Assembly: GCF_000316035.1 (NCBI RefSeq)
Contig: NZ_ANHX01000062.1
Coordinates: 48,688-112,687 of the forward strand
Direction: 5' to 3'
Source of the DNA: Paenibacillus sp. PAMC 26794
Lineage (GTDB): Bacteria; Bacillota; Bacilli; Paenibacillales; Paenibacillaceae
Length of the DNA stretch: 64,000 bases
Part shown: positions 26,336-36,105 of the stretch, piece by piece
Numbering within the stretch: the stretch's first letter is position 1
Layout of the letters: the number at the start of each line of letters is the position of its first letter
The notes under the pieces: generated by a model
What the model was told of the DNA's origin: nothing
What the model saw: the letters and a program-made list of their open reading frames with translations, nothing else
The model's database searches: none
Made by a program: the position numbers and the translations under genes

Positions 26336-26749
26336 CTACTCTCCCTGCCTCCACCACATGCCCTCCGATTTTGGGCTGGTGTATTCAAATCCAAATTGAG
26401 CATAAAGTTGATCAGCCGGAACATCCGCCAGCAGACTGACCAAACCACGGGCAGGTACTGCTTCACGCAGATAATTCATAATCTCGCTCATGATCAGTTT
26501 TCCATACCCCATTCCCTGAACATCCGGGTGTACAGCAATATCGACGACCTGAAAGAAACAACCTCCATCTCCAATCACTCGCCCCATGCCTATCAGCATA
26601 TCCTCTTCACGCAGACATACGGCAAACAGGCTATTAGGTAATCCAATCTCCGCCCCTTCCCTGCTCATCGGGCTAAGACCCGAAACCTCCCGTAAGGCAA
26701 GATACTCCACTGCTGCGGGTGGTGTGTGTTCAATACTCACATGATCCAT
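26336..26749 (-). CDS. GNAT-family N-acetyltransferase
   Basis: About 137 residues. VVDIAVHPDVQGMGYGKLIM is the beta4/acetyl-CoA loop (Q/R-x-x-G-x-G/A) of GNAT enzymes, with LYAQFGFE near the C-terminus. The substrate is unknown. The start is ATG 26749, with AAAGGGG upstream; the open frame runs to 26869 without family similarity there. It is divergent from the membrane protein at 26861. Confidence 0.85.
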   Translation of the reverse strand: MDHVSIEHTPPAAVEYLALREVSGLSPMSREGAEIGLPNSLFAVCLREEDMLIGMGRVIGDGGCFFQVVDIAVHPDVQGMGYGKLIMSEIMNYLREAVPARGLVSLLADVPADQLYAQFGFEYTSPKSEGMWWRQGE

Positions 26750-26860
26750 AAATTGTGCCCCTTTCTGCTTGAATTCATCTACTTCCTGTGTAATAGTGAG
26801 AGAAAGCTTACGTGAAGCGTTTTTCTTGATACTTGAAGTTGGTGCAAAGGAGGAACAAGT

Positions 26861-27748
26861 GTGTTTCAACGTTGGATTGAAGATCTAACATCGCGCCCAG
26901 GCGCTGTGGCTGTGCTGTTTGGAGTCATGGCTTTGCTTCTGGGGATATACATATGGTCTGCCACTGAAGTTCGCCGCAGCCACGAAAGGCGAATGAGAAG
27001 GATACGAGATACATTATACATAAGTACAGCCCTCTTGGGACAACTTACCATCCAGGAAAATCGGAATTATGAACGATCGGAACACGAACATGACGATCTG
27101 ATAACAGCAATGTTAGCCTGCAAAGCTGCATCTTATCTATCCCCTCAGCTACAGGACCAGATCCGTGACTGTATTAAGGAACATGATCCTGCCAGAATCG
27201 GACTGATGCACAGAGCACTGGAACGAGAATGCACCGTATTATCGGATGAACTCAGCCAGGAGACTCATGCAGATCATTGGGGCACTGCGGTATGGACCAT
27301 CCTTCGGCCCGCAGCCGAACCATTGGCACTAGCAGCCACAGGGTTTCTAGTTACAGATCTGATATTTCGTCAGCGGATGTTGGACGTCCATGTAGACTCA
27401 TGGGACAGCATCTTGCCATGGATTCGCGCAATTTCCCTGATGATCACCATAATATATGGTTACCTGCTCTGGGCCAGCCCACGACGGGATAGGTCAAGTA
27501 CAGTAACCAAAATGCTCTCCTTGCTGATCGCTCTATGCTCCTTGCTCCATCTGATTGGACCTGTTGCTGCACCCTATACACTGGGACTACAGCTGATTAT
27601 ATTCACTTCGGGTTTCGGGTTGACTGGGACGCGCTCTCGAAGTGATCGCCCCTACGCAGGACATACGGATCTGGAACCAACGAAGCAAGTCTCTACGGAA
27701 CTGGAAGGGAATACACGTCGTACCTCTGGTAACAACACCGACGAATAA
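26861..27748 (+). CDS. membrane protein of unknown function
   Basis: 295 residues starting at GTG 26861, with AGGAGG five bases upstream. TM1 is about 14-34. A soluble, charged helical part (about 38-150) follows, then four hydrophobic segments (about 150-245) and a polar tail. No known domain is recognised. It is monocistronic; the gap after it holds repeat copy B. Confidence 0.7.
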   Translation: MFQRWIEDLTSRPGAVAVLFGVMALLLGIYIWSATEVRRSHERRMRRIRDTLYISTALLGQLTIQENRNYERSEHEHDDLITAMLACKAASYLSPQLQDQIRDCIKEHDPARIGLMHRALERECTVLSDELSQETHADHWGTAVWTILRPAAEPLALAATGFLVTDLIFRQRMLDVHVDSWDSILPWIRAISLMITIIYGYLLWASPRRDRSSTVTKMLSLLIALCSLLHLIGPVAAPYTLGLQLIIFTSGFGLTGTRSRSDRPYAGHTDLEPTKQVSTELEGNTRRTSGNNTDE

Positions 27749-27945
27749 CCTACGCATCCAGCCGCTTCCATATGATTAAACTTAGATACCCACCTCGATG
27801 ATACGAGACTCGGCCCTCCCTCCGCTGGATTTTCACAGATCAGGTCGTGTCTCCTTACTCGGCATGCTATACGATGATGGATGTCAGTGTCCCAAAATTA
27901 TCGAGCTCCCGTCTGGTTGATCCTATTGAGTAGCCAGTCGATTTT

Positions 27946-28140
27946 CTAAGGAACACAGGACGTCTTATATTACCTCTACGTCCTCTTTCAAAATTGTAAA
28001 GAACCTCAGACACGTTATTTCCCAAAATCGCTCGATAAAAACGCTCTAAAACGCCGTACATTCCGATATAACGTGTCTCAGATTCTTTAGATTTCTGCGG
28101 GTGCTTCAAATCCTTGAATACGACGCCTCAGATTCGTTAG
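27946..28140. repeat. four-box palindromic repeat, copy B
   Basis: Boxes CTAAGGAACA (27946), GTAAAGAACC (27996), GATTCTTTAG (28081) and GATTCGTTAG (28131): the same 50/85/50-bp spacing as copies A and C. CAGACACGTTATTT and ATAACGTGTCTCAG flank the central part as an inverted pair. It sits between the membrane protein and the SLH gene. Confidence 0.85.
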
Positions 28141-28215
28141 CGCTCAATCCCTGCTCATGCTCTGTTCCAAGCACGAGCGAGCGGACAACCTCTAAATTCT
28201 TCAAGTCTGTACGCA

Positions 28216-28252
28216 AAAAGGGCTGAAACTACATTGTAGCTTCAGCCCTTTT
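28216..28252. terminator. bidirectional intrinsic terminator
   Basis: AAAAAGGGCTGAA pairs with TTCAGCCCTTTT around a GTAG/CTAC inner stem, with T runs on both strands. It lies 110 bp past the SLH-PAP2 stop on the minus strand. Confidence 0.85.
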
Positions 28253-28282
28253 CTATATTACTAATTTTGTCTTGCGAAGAAT

Positions 28283-28342
28283 GATCGGAAAGTTATTCTG
28301 TCTTCGAAGTCGCATGTATAACATTCTTTAGTTCACTTTATA
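28283..28342. repeat. partial copy of the 33.8-kb structured repeat
   Basis: GATCGGAAAGTTATTCTGTC and the following roughly 40 bases match the 3' end of the element at 33793-33946 with scattered changes (about two thirds identical by eye). The 5' stem partners are absent, so this is a remnant. It lies directly downstream of the SLH-PAP2 gene. Confidence 0.55.
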
Positions 28343-28361
28343 TCATGGATAATTACTTCAC

Positions 28362-31073
28362 TTATTTGGCTACAACATGTGCAATGACGCGGCCCTTTTC
28401 GTACGTGACAGTCACGTCATAACCATCTGCCGTTACACTGTCGAATTCACCTGTAATTCCATTAGCCGTGATTAACGTAATATCTTTGGAACCTTCAATC
28501 TTATGGTTGGACAAGTCGAGTTTGAGACTTCCTCCATCAATATAGAACTTTCTGCCAACATTCAGCTGACTGTTGTTGTCAGCCACAACCAATTCCAGCG
28601 TACCCTTATCCATGGTAAAGTTTCTATTTAAGTTGAGTGCTCCGTTGACATCAACGACAACTGTTCCATTTTCTACATACAGATCACCTGTACCAAAAGC
28701 AGTTGCAGATTCAGCTACCAGCGTTCCTGCTTGCAGCAATGTTCCGCCAGTGTAGCTATTTTTCCCTGTCAGTGTAAGGGTTCCTGTTCCCTTTTTCGTG
28801 AGCATTCCACTACCGGTGATATCATTTCTCCACCAATCTTCTGCATTGAAGCGCCCTTTGGAAGCGTCCATATCCACAGTTACATTGTTCAAGAATGCGC
28901 CGTAGCCATCCGCAGCCGTGACCAGATCAATTCTACCCCAGCCCTTGGATTCATCCAGTACAGGATATCCAGAGTCAATGGATGTTGTATACAATACTTG
29001 TCTGCGTTGCTCATCTGTTAAATACGGTTGACGTGTTTCTAACAGGGCCTCTGCTCCTTGCGGTACAACTGGAGCCAAACCTTTGGTTCCTGTTTGTGGT
29101 AGACCGTAAGTCATCTTTTCTCTATAGAAGGCTTTATTGGCATCATGATCTTCCCATTTGTGTTCATCGTAAGCACTCTTGAACGTGTAATCTTCGGTTA
29201 CGGTGTGTGCATACTCATACAGACTCATATTGTTTTCCTTGGCTGCAGCTCCAAATACTTTTCCTGCATTCTCATAACCTTTATCTAACACATCTTTGTT
29301 CTCAGCCTTATTAAGTGCATATGCAGCCATGGCTGTGGATTGTATTCTTCCTCCTATAACATCAAGCGGTGAGTGCATCCCCGTTACGATTCGATTCTCG
29401 CCCAACTGAGCTGCTCTCGTTAACAATTCAGTGAATCGTTCTGGTGTAGCGTATGCCAAAGGAAATACGGATAAGTAAGCTGCACTGGTATGTCCGCTCG
29501 GAAATCCGCCATCTTTTCCTCTTCCATCCTCAGCGATTCGTTTGACATAAGTTAACGCAGGAATAAGCTTAACGTTGGTTTCGTATTGCTGGTAATGTTT
29601 TTCTCCTGTTGATTTGGTGCCGCCTGAAGCCAAAGGTACTTCTTTTTTCTCACCTTCGCCCAAGGTTTCCCATACAGGCAGTCCTTTGCTGTCAACAACT
29701 TCTTTCACTTCTCCATTGGAATTCATTCTCCACGGTCTAGGGGAAGAGTAGAAATATTTAGAGGGATTAGATGAGGCAGGAATTTTGAATCGAACCAGAT
29801 CAACTAAATGAACCAAGTCTGCAAGTTCCGTCTTTGCTTCCCAATCTCCAATGCCTTGGCTTTCATCTTCCACTGTTTCTTCGGTCAATACCACATTCAT
29901 CTCGTCCACCGTTCGTTCAACGTTTGTCTGTGGCTTGATGATATCTACATACGTGTTAGCCAACGGACCAAAGCCCTCCATCACGCTATAGATCTTATCT
30001 CTTTGGTCATCATAATAGGCTGCCAATGTCTCTTCATCCGTGCGATTTTGCGTGACCTTTTCTACATATTTGATATTGGCTTCCCAAGTCGCTTTGTTCC
30101 GGATCTCTTCATTTGCATATGTTTTCTGATCAGCGACAGCTACGGTTGGATCGTTTTTAAATCCGTCATAATAAGGGGACGGTCCATCTCCATACTTTGC
30201 ATTCTTTCCGTCAGCTCCAATTTTAGTTGCCGCTGTTCCATCTCTCCAATCCGCTTGGTTCATGGACCATACTTGATCAAAACCGTCCAAAATATCAATA
30301 AACGGATTGGTTTCCGCAATATTTTTCAAGGTGTCGTCTCCGGCATTGGCTCCGTGCTTCACGGCGGACAACCGAGCTTCATCTGACGGGGGATTAACAT
30401 TCAGTACGGTTGCCGTTCCTTTTGGCTTAGCTGGTTTGGCAGCTGTAGTAGCATCTGTTTCCACAGCCTTAACGAGCGCAGACACCGCTTCGGCACGAGT
30501 AATGGAATGAAGCGGTTTGAAGCTTCCATCTGCATATCCGGAGATAATTTTCGCTGCTGCCGCTCCACCTACAGCTCCCTTGCTCCACGCCGCAATAGAC
30601 GATGAATCGCTAAATACATTCGCTGCTGTTTCATTTAACTCCAGATTCAAAATGCCAGCGATCACTTTAGCTGCTTCTTGACGGGTGATCGGATCTTGCG
30701 GCTTCATTGTGCCATCGGTGTATCCTTCTATATATCCATTCGCATTTGCAATAGAAATTGCTTCGTAATACCATGCACTCTCAGACACATCGTTAAAGGT
30801 AATTTTAGCTTGTCCGGAATATCCAAAGGCACCGTTTACCAAATTCATAAATTCTGCTCTGGTAATATACGTGTTCGGTTTAAATGAACGATCCAGGTAG
30901 CCTCGAATTAATCCTTCATCACCCCATGCTTGAATATTTGCTTCCGCCCAGTGTCCCTTAATATCAGAGAACTGAATCTTCTGATCGGCTGCAAAACTCT
31001 TCTCTGCAAATGTCGGACCTACCATAGACAACATTAGAAGTAATGCCAGTGACTTTTTAAGTAGTTTTCTCAT
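28362..31073 (-). CDS. S-layer-anchored PAP2-family phosphatase with PATR beta-strand repeat
   Basis: About 903 residues. A signal peptide (MRKLLKKSLALLLMLSMVG) precedes three SLH domains (about 30-200), which hold the protein on pyruvylated cell-wall polymer. The central region has acid-phosphatase/PAP2 motifs in order: SSPRPWR, GGFPSGHTSA and NRIVTGMHSPLD. The last 130 residues contain an autotransporter-associated beta-strand repeat (GTGTLTLTGKNSYTGGTLL). It likely releases phosphate from extracellular organic phosphate. GGGAG suits a TTG start at 31082 best; ATG 31073 begins the signal peptide proper. A 13-base A run on the coding strand lies just upstream. Confidence 0.9.
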   Translation of the reverse strand: MRKLLKKSLALLLMLSMVGPTFAEKSFAADQKIQFSDIKGHWAEANIQAWGDEGLIRGYLDRSFKPNTYITRAEFMNLVNGAFGYSGQAKITFNDVSESAWYYEAISIANANGYIEGYTDGTMKPQDPITRQEAAKVIAGILNLELNETAANVFSDSSSIAAWSKGAVGGAAAAKIISGYADGSFKPLHSITRAEAVSALVKAVETDATTAAKPAKPKGTATVLNVNPPSDEARLSAVKHGANAGDDTLKNIAETNPFIDILDGFDQVWSMNQADWRDGTAATKIGADGKNAKYGDGPSPYYDGFKNDPTVAVADQKTYANEEIRNKATWEANIKYVEKVTQNRTDEETLAAYYDDQRDKIYSVMEGFGPLANTYVDIIKPQTNVERTVDEMNVVLTEETVEDESQGIGDWEAKTELADLVHLVDLVRFKIPASSNPSKYFYSSPRPWRMNSNGEVKEVVDSKGLPVWETLGEGEKKEVPLASGGTKSTGEKHYQQYETNVKLIPALTYVKRIAEDGRGKDGGFPSGHTSAAYLSVFPLAYATPERFTELLTRAAQLGENRIVTGMHSPLDVIGGRIQSTAMAAYALNKAENKDVLDKGYENAGKVFGAAAKENNMSLYEYAHTVTEDYTFKSAYDEHKWEDHDANKAFYREKMTYGLPQTGTKGLAPVVPQGAEALLETRQPYLTDEQRRQVLYTTSIDSGYPVLDESKGWGRIDLVTAADGYGAFLNNVTVDMDASKGRFNAEDWWRNDITGSGMLTKKGTGTLTLTGKNSYTGGTLLQAGTLVAESATAFGTGDLYVENGTVVVDVNGALNLNRNFTMDKGTLELVVADNNSQLNVGRKFYIDGGSLKLDLSNHKIEGSKDITLITANGITGEFDSVTADGYDVTVTYEKGRVIAHVVAK

Positions 31074-31304
31074 GGCTTGCAAATACACGCTCCCATTATG
31101 GTAAATTTTTTTTTTTTGCTTCTGCATCTGCAAATGAGTAAGAAAGACTCTATACAGATGTCTGATCTGACGTTACTGTAGCATTAGGGAGCGTTTCACA
31201 TCTATAGAACAAATTCCGTTTTATATCAAAATCGTACGTTCCGGAGCTTATATGCCAAGAAAATGGAGTTAGATACTACATTTATCAATTAAAATACCTA
31301 CTTT

Positions 31305-31318
31305 TGTAAACGCTTTAT
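31305..31318 (+). promoter_or_regulatory. putative cre (CcpA) site upstream of the AraC sensor gene
   Basis: TGTAAACGCTTTAT matches the catabolite-responsive element core TGTAAACGCTT, about 120 bp before the AraC start. Carbon-catabolite control would suit a sugar-sensing regulator. The match is by eye only. Confidence 0.5.
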
Positions 31319-31438
31319 TAACTAAAAGTAAATTATGGAGTGGGAGTATGTTAAATTTCGATCAACATGATTTCTAGTCCTCGGCCTGCTATATAATGAT
31401 GAAGTTGTTTAGAAAAGAGAGATGAAGGGGGAAAAAGA

Positions 31439-33760
31439 ATGCATAAGCCATTTCAGTCTGTGAGATCCAAGATGGTTCTTTCCTACCTTGCTGTCGTTCT
31501 TGTCATTGCGCTTCTTTTCGGCTCCATTCTATACCTCTTCTTCTCCCGTCAATACAGCAAAGAGATTCGAATCAATAATCAACTGTCGCTGAAAAGCACT
31601 GTCAATACTATTGAGAGCTCCGTGATCCAGAAGGTGAATCAGGTCTATCTGTCCCTGGCACTCGGTAACGCCGCTAGTATCGATTTAGATAGCTTAAAAG
31701 GAAACCATAGCAAAATCCTGGACATCGAACAGTCCCTCAAAAATATGGTGCAAAATTATTCCGATCTTATTGAAGCTATTCATGTGTACGATACGAAGAA
31801 CCACTTCATCGTCTCATCTGTATATGGGCTATTGCTCTATGAGGACACGCCTTCGAGTGTGGATCATACGACGGATTGGATTGCTGCAATGAAAGAGACT
31901 CCAGAAAGCTCCTTATGGATGAAGACTCGCATGGTGCCTCAGGATGTTTATATCGAATCACGGGAACAGGGCAAGATGAGTCCTCTAATTTCCTATGTCC
32001 ATAGTTACCCGTTTCAATCGTCTGGACAAGACAGTAAGGCCATGATTGCGATTGATATCAAAGAATCAGCGATCAGTCAGATCATTAAAAATATGCTCCC
32101 TGCTGACTATGCAAATACATTAATCATCGATCAGGACGGAACTGTCATATCTGCCGCAGACAAAACGTTGATAGGCAGCTCCACGGAGGAGAATCTGACG
32201 CAGTCGCTGCTTACCTTTCATTCTTCAGATGCGAGCTTCACACCTGTATTTAACTATGACTCTCATGTCGTTACCCAAGATCAATTTAAAGGAAATACAT
32301 GGAGAATCTACACAACCACACCTAATGAAAGCTTCTATTATAAGTTGGATAGCTTGAAGGAGATTTCGGTTCTTCTTGGCTTGTTGGCTGTCGCGGTTGG
32401 GATCGTAATGTCCTCCATCTTTACTAGGGCCAATTATATTCCTCTTAAACGAATCATGAATAACATCAAGAGCCGGATGGATAGCCCAACCAGCTTAAAG
32501 CAGGACGAATATCGGTTCATCGATACAACGTTTAACAATCTGTCCAATAAAGTTGATAGTCTTGAAGAAACCTTACAGGCCAATCACAAAATGATTAAGC
32601 ATAGTATTATGCTCAATATGTTAAATAATCGATTTACACCCGAGGAACTTACGGAACAGCTCCAGTCTGTTCACATTTCAATGGCCTACTCTCGCTTCCG
32701 TTGCATCGTCATTGACCCTGTCAATGAGAAGTGGAAGGATCTGCAGCCACGACAGTTGCAGCATACGTTGTATACGATGATCCAGCAACTGGAGATCGCA
32801 GAAATGGATGGAACTCAACTGCTGGCAGAGGAATTGCAGGATCACAAAATAGCAGTGATCATCTGTACCAACCAACCCGAAGAACCGCTCTCTGATCACA
32901 TTGTAGACTTTATTCACGCTGAGGCGAGCAGCAGATTTGGTCTGGAATTTGTACTATCGTTAGGCGGGTGGGTAGAGCACTTCACGAAGATTCACACAAG
33001 CTATCATCAGGCGAATACCCTGATTCGATACAGCTACTTCTTCCCCGAGCAGTCTGCCATTCAGGATCTTGATCTTCTGAACAGGGAAGCCAGCAGTCTG
33101 GAGATCCCGGATTCATACCTCGTAAACTTTGAAAAGAAATTGCAGACTCGGGATGTGCAAGGTACGGCTCAGGCCATTCAGGAATTGGTCGCGACAATAA
33201 AGGAAGGCCCCTATTCAGCCGAATACAGTCGGATCATATTATTAAAAACGGTATCTATTTACGCTGAGTGTATTCATCAGGTGCGCCTACAACCCGCCGA
33301 GGCGAGTTCATTGAATATGTACAAGCAATTTTCATTGTTCTACAATATCAACCGCTATTCGGAGTGGATGATTCATCTCGTGACCGAATTTGTGATGCAG
33401 ATGGAGAAGCGCAGCGAGGTACGAAGTGTGGATACCATCTCGGCTGTCAAAGCCTATATTCAAGAGCACTTATCGGGCGATCTCACGCTGGATCATGTCT
33501 CAGAGCAAGTATTCATCAGCCCTAAATATCTCAGTAAACTTTTCAAGGAAGAAACCGGGATTGTTTATTCCGAATATGTTACGAATCAGAGAATGGAACG
33601 CGCACGGGAACTCATGACACAGCGTGAAATCACGGTTGAGCAGGTCGCAAGTACGGTCGGTTACCGTACCCCTGCTTATTTCATTAAGAAGTTCAAAGAA
33701 ATTCACGGCTGTACACCGAAAAATTTCATGCGCAGTCTAATGGAACAAGGATCTATATAG
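31439..33760 (+). CDS. membrane-bound AraC-family regulator with extracellular sensor domain (YesS type)
   Basis: 773 residues. TM1 is about 12-33, a large extracellular Cache-like sensor about 34-300, TM2 about 310-330. A cytoplasmic linker and a C-terminal double helix-turn-helix of AraC type follow (about 670-765; HLSGDLTLDHVSEQVFISPK and ITVEQVASTVGYRTPAYFIK). Such proteins regulate neighbouring carbohydrate uptake genes. AGGGGG lies ten bases before the ATG. The sugar-binding lipoprotein 214 bp downstream is the likely target. Confidence 0.9.
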   Translation: MHKPFQSVRSKMVLSYLAVVLVIALLFGSILYLFFSRQYSKEIRINNQLSLKSTVNTIESSVIQKVNQVYLSLALGNAASIDLDSLKGNHSKILDIEQSLKNMVQNYSDLIEAIHVYDTKNHFIVSSVYGLLLYEDTPSSVDHTTDWIAAMKETPESSLWMKTRMVPQDVYIESREQGKMSPLISYVHSYPFQSSGQDSKAMIAIDIKESAISQIIKNMLPADYANTLIIDQDGTVISAADKTLIGSSTEENLTQSLLTFHSSDASFTPVFNYDSHVVTQDQFKGNTWRIYTTTPNESFYYKLDSLKEISVLLGLLAVAVGIVMSSIFTRANYIPLKRIMNNIKSRMDSPTSLKQDEYRFIDTTFNNLSNKVDSLEETLQANHKMIKHSIMLNMLNNRFTPEELTEQLQSVHISMAYSRFRCIVIDPVNEKWKDLQPRQLQHTLYTMIQQLEIAEMDGTQLLAEELQDHKIAVIICTNQPEEPLSDHIVDFIHAEASSRFGLEFVLSLGGWVEHFTKIHTSYHQANTLIRYSYFFPEQSAIQDLDLLNREASSLEIPDSYLVNFEKKLQTRDVQGTAQAIQELVATIKEGPYSAEYSRIILLKTVSIYAECIHQVRLQPAEASSLNMYKQFSLFYNINRYSEWMIHLVTEFVMQMEKRSEVRSVDTISAVKAYIQEHLSGDLTLDHVSEQVFISPKYLSKLFKEETGIVYSEYVTNQRMERARELMTQREITVEQVASTVGYRTPAYFIKKFKEIHGCTPKNFMRSLMEQGSI

Positions 33761-33792
33761 GTTCAATCTAACATTTACACAAGAACGGAGAG

Positions 33793-33946
33793 GACAGAAA
33801 GAACCTGAAGAAGCGTAGCGTTCGCCTTTATTCCCGGATTTCTCCCTTTAGAAAAGGGATCAAAAGAAATCTGGGAATAACAGCGATCGGAAGGTTGTTC
33901 TGTCATCGGAGTGTCCATGTAAATATTCATTAATTGACCCTATATA
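33793..33946. repeat. dispersed element with long nested stems
   Basis: GACAGAA...AACCT (33793-33806) pairs with AGGTT...TTCTGTC (33892-33904). Inside it a 16-bp stem (33828-33843 with 33865-33880, one G-T pair) is capped by CCCTTT/AAAGGG. The tail GATCGG to TATATAG recurs at 28283-28342. It could fold as one long RNA or cruciform between the AraC and lipoprotein genes. Confidence 0.7.
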
Positions 33947-33973
33947 GAATTTAAAATCAGGAAAGGAGCTGCT

Positions 33974-35614
33974 ATGAACCTTAACCTTTCAAGAAAGCTA
34001 TGGCTATATTCCGCAACGCTTCTCCTGCTCGTATTTACAAGTGGGTGTACCTTTTTAGGGAGAGAAACAGCACAAGTGCAACAGCAGGACCATCTAGCAA
34101 GCGCTGAGAAAGATACAGCACCGCAGTACACGATATCCTGGACTATGCATCAAAATATCCCTGTTCCTGAAGACGCTGAGATGATTGCATATATTGAGGA
34201 TCGGTTTGATGTCGATCTGGAGGTATGGAACCTTGAGAACAAGCGGTACGAGGAACTGCTTGATCTGGAGCTTGCTCAAGGGAAAATACCCGATCTGTTC
34301 CGGATCAGACAACCGCATGATCTGCTTAAGTATCAGATGCAAGGGGTTTTAGCGGAAATCCCCCCGGATGTCCTTGAACAATCTGCGCCAAATATCGTAC
34401 AGCGAATTCGCGATTATGATTCACGTTACTTAGAGTATGGAAAAATAAACGGCTCCTTATATGGAATTCCGGCTATTAATCAGACCAACATCTATCGAAC
34501 CCCTGTTGTATACCGAGAGGACTGGCTTAAAAAGCTTGGTCTGGAGGTGCCAAAGACATTAGATGAATTTGAAACGGTTATGTATGCTTTTGCCAAAGAT
34601 GATCCGGACGGGAATGGTAAACAGGATACGTATGGCCTATCCAGAGAGGGCTTAAATGTCGTGTTTGGCGCTTTTGGACAGTCCGTTTTCACCGAGCAAC
34701 TGTATTTTAATGAAAAAAACAACCAACTCGTGATCGGTGCTTTGCAGCCTGAGATGAAAAAAGCCCTGACTTATATGCAAAAGTGGTATCGGGACGGGAT
34801 TATCGACCCTGAGTTCATAACCGGTGAAAATAAAGGCGGCTATAAACATCTATCCCATGCTTTTATTAATGGAAAAATTGGGATGACCTCGATGGGCAAC
34901 TATTATCATTGGAATCAAGAGGGAGATTACAGTGTCCTTAATGAAAATGGCCAAGAAACCCCTGTGGGAGCCTCGTTCAATGTTAATGAGCTACTACAGA
35001 AGAACGCAACTGCAGAGGTTGTATTTGGTTCTCCTGTTATTGGTCCTGAAGGACATAGCGGTTCAAAAGGGAACAATCTGCTGATGAATTTTATTGCTAT
35101 AGGTGCTGAGGCTGCGAAAGAGCCGGGAAAACTGGAGAAAATTCTGGAGATTCTCGATTATGTAAGTGCCAACCCCGATCCGGAGGAGCAGATCAAAATG
35201 GAGTATGGCCTTCCAGGAAAACACTGGAATTGGAGTACCGATGCTTCAAGATCGTTTCATTTACTTTACCCATACAATAGAATGGAGAATTATATTAATA
35301 GGATCGGCTCAAGTATCGGCATGACGGTTCCAGGTACACCCTCGGACAAACGTGAACAGTGGGCTGCATCTGCAGGGTTGACGGAGAATGGTATCTATAA
35401 TGGCCTGGAGGTTGCAACCCCTGCCCTGATTCAATATTCATCTGAATTGATTCGTATGAGAGACAGAGCGTACATCTCCATCATCACTGGCGATCAGCCT
35501 GTGGGGTATTTCGATACCTTTGTGGAAGAATTCATGGATGCAGGTGGGCAACAGGTGCTGCTTGAAGCGAATCATTGGTATAAGGAGCATATGGAGACAA
35601 GTCGTGCACAATAG
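33974..35614 (+). CDS. sugar ABC transporter substrate-binding lipoprotein (LplA-like), orphan
   Basis: 546 residues. The lipobox is LLLVFTSGC (Cys at about 17). The body has the extracellular family 1 binding-protein fold typical of Paenibacillus oligosaccharide binders, with a GNGKQDTYGLS calcium-like loop. AGGAG precedes the ATG. No permease genes follow, so it must work with a transporter encoded elsewhere or serve as a sensor accessory for the upstream AraC regulator. The structured repeat separates the two genes. Confidence 0.88.
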   Translation: MNLNLSRKLWLYSATLLLLVFTSGCTFLGRETAQVQQQDHLASAEKDTAPQYTISWTMHQNIPVPEDAEMIAYIEDRFDVDLEVWNLENKRYEELLDLELAQGKIPDLFRIRQPHDLLKYQMQGVLAEIPPDVLEQSAPNIVQRIRDYDSRYLEYGKINGSLYGIPAINQTNIYRTPVVYREDWLKKLGLEVPKTLDEFETVMYAFAKDDPDGNGKQDTYGLSREGLNVVFGAFGQSVFTEQLYFNEKNNQLVIGALQPEMKKALTYMQKWYRDGIIDPEFITGENKGGYKHLSHAFINGKIGMTSMGNYYHWNQEGDYSVLNENGQETPVGASFNVNELLQKNATAEVVFGSPVIGPEGHSGSKGNNLLMNFIAIGAEAAKEPGKLEKILEILDYVSANPDPEEQIKMEYGLPGKHWNWSTDASRSFHLLYPYNRMENYINRIGSSIGMTVPGTPSDKREQWAASAGLTENGIYNGLEVATPALIQYSSELIRMRDRAYISIITGDQPVGYFDTFVEEFMDAGGQQVLLEANHWYKEHMETSRAQ

Positions 35615-35709
35615 GTAGGATGGTTTGGAACATGCATTTCCCATGAGTTTCTGGATTTTACATGTGTGCTTATGCACCTATCTTCGCTTCCCTCACGCCA
35701 CGTCACTCT

Positions 35710-35949
35710 CTATCCCTTAGCACTCGCATTTGATCCGCGTAGTGAACGGGCTGAACTGCTTCGTGCCGTGCTTCCGGATTTGGAGGCGCTGCCTGAGGGT
35801 GTGTTCTCAAAACGCTTGCGTTCGGTTCGGTCCATCTGCACAATCTGACCTTCGTGCACCACGATATGCAATGAACCAAACTCCATGTCATTCAGCTGTC
35901 CGGCAATTCGGTCCAACCATACCTCATCCACTTTTAACGGCTTAGCCAT
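35710..35949 (-). CDS. yezD: YezD family small protein (DUF2292)
   Basis: 79 residues. VDEVWLDRIAGQLNDMEFGS, then HIVVHEGQIVQMDRTERKRF match the YezD core, a small protein found with sulfur-assimilation genes. A Ser/Ala/Gly-rich tail of about 30 residues extends beyond the usual length. AGGAGG lies eight bases from ATG 35949; the frame is open to 36009 but has no site there. It is the last gene of the leftward sulfate operon. Confidence 0.85.
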   Translation of the reverse strand: MAKPLKVDEVWLDRIAGQLNDMEFGSLHIVVHEGQIVQMDRTERKRFENTPSGSASKSGSTARSSSARSLRGSNASAKG

Positions 35950-36105
35950 AGAGCCGCCTCCTCTTCTCGGGCTATCGCCCGCCATATTCCTAAGTACGCT
36001 ATCATCCAACGGATTTATAAATCATTCTTATCCAACCTATATACTTGGTTTATACATTAGCAGGGCTTCCAGTAGCTGTCAATCTGTATTTTCTTCTTCT
36101 CATAA

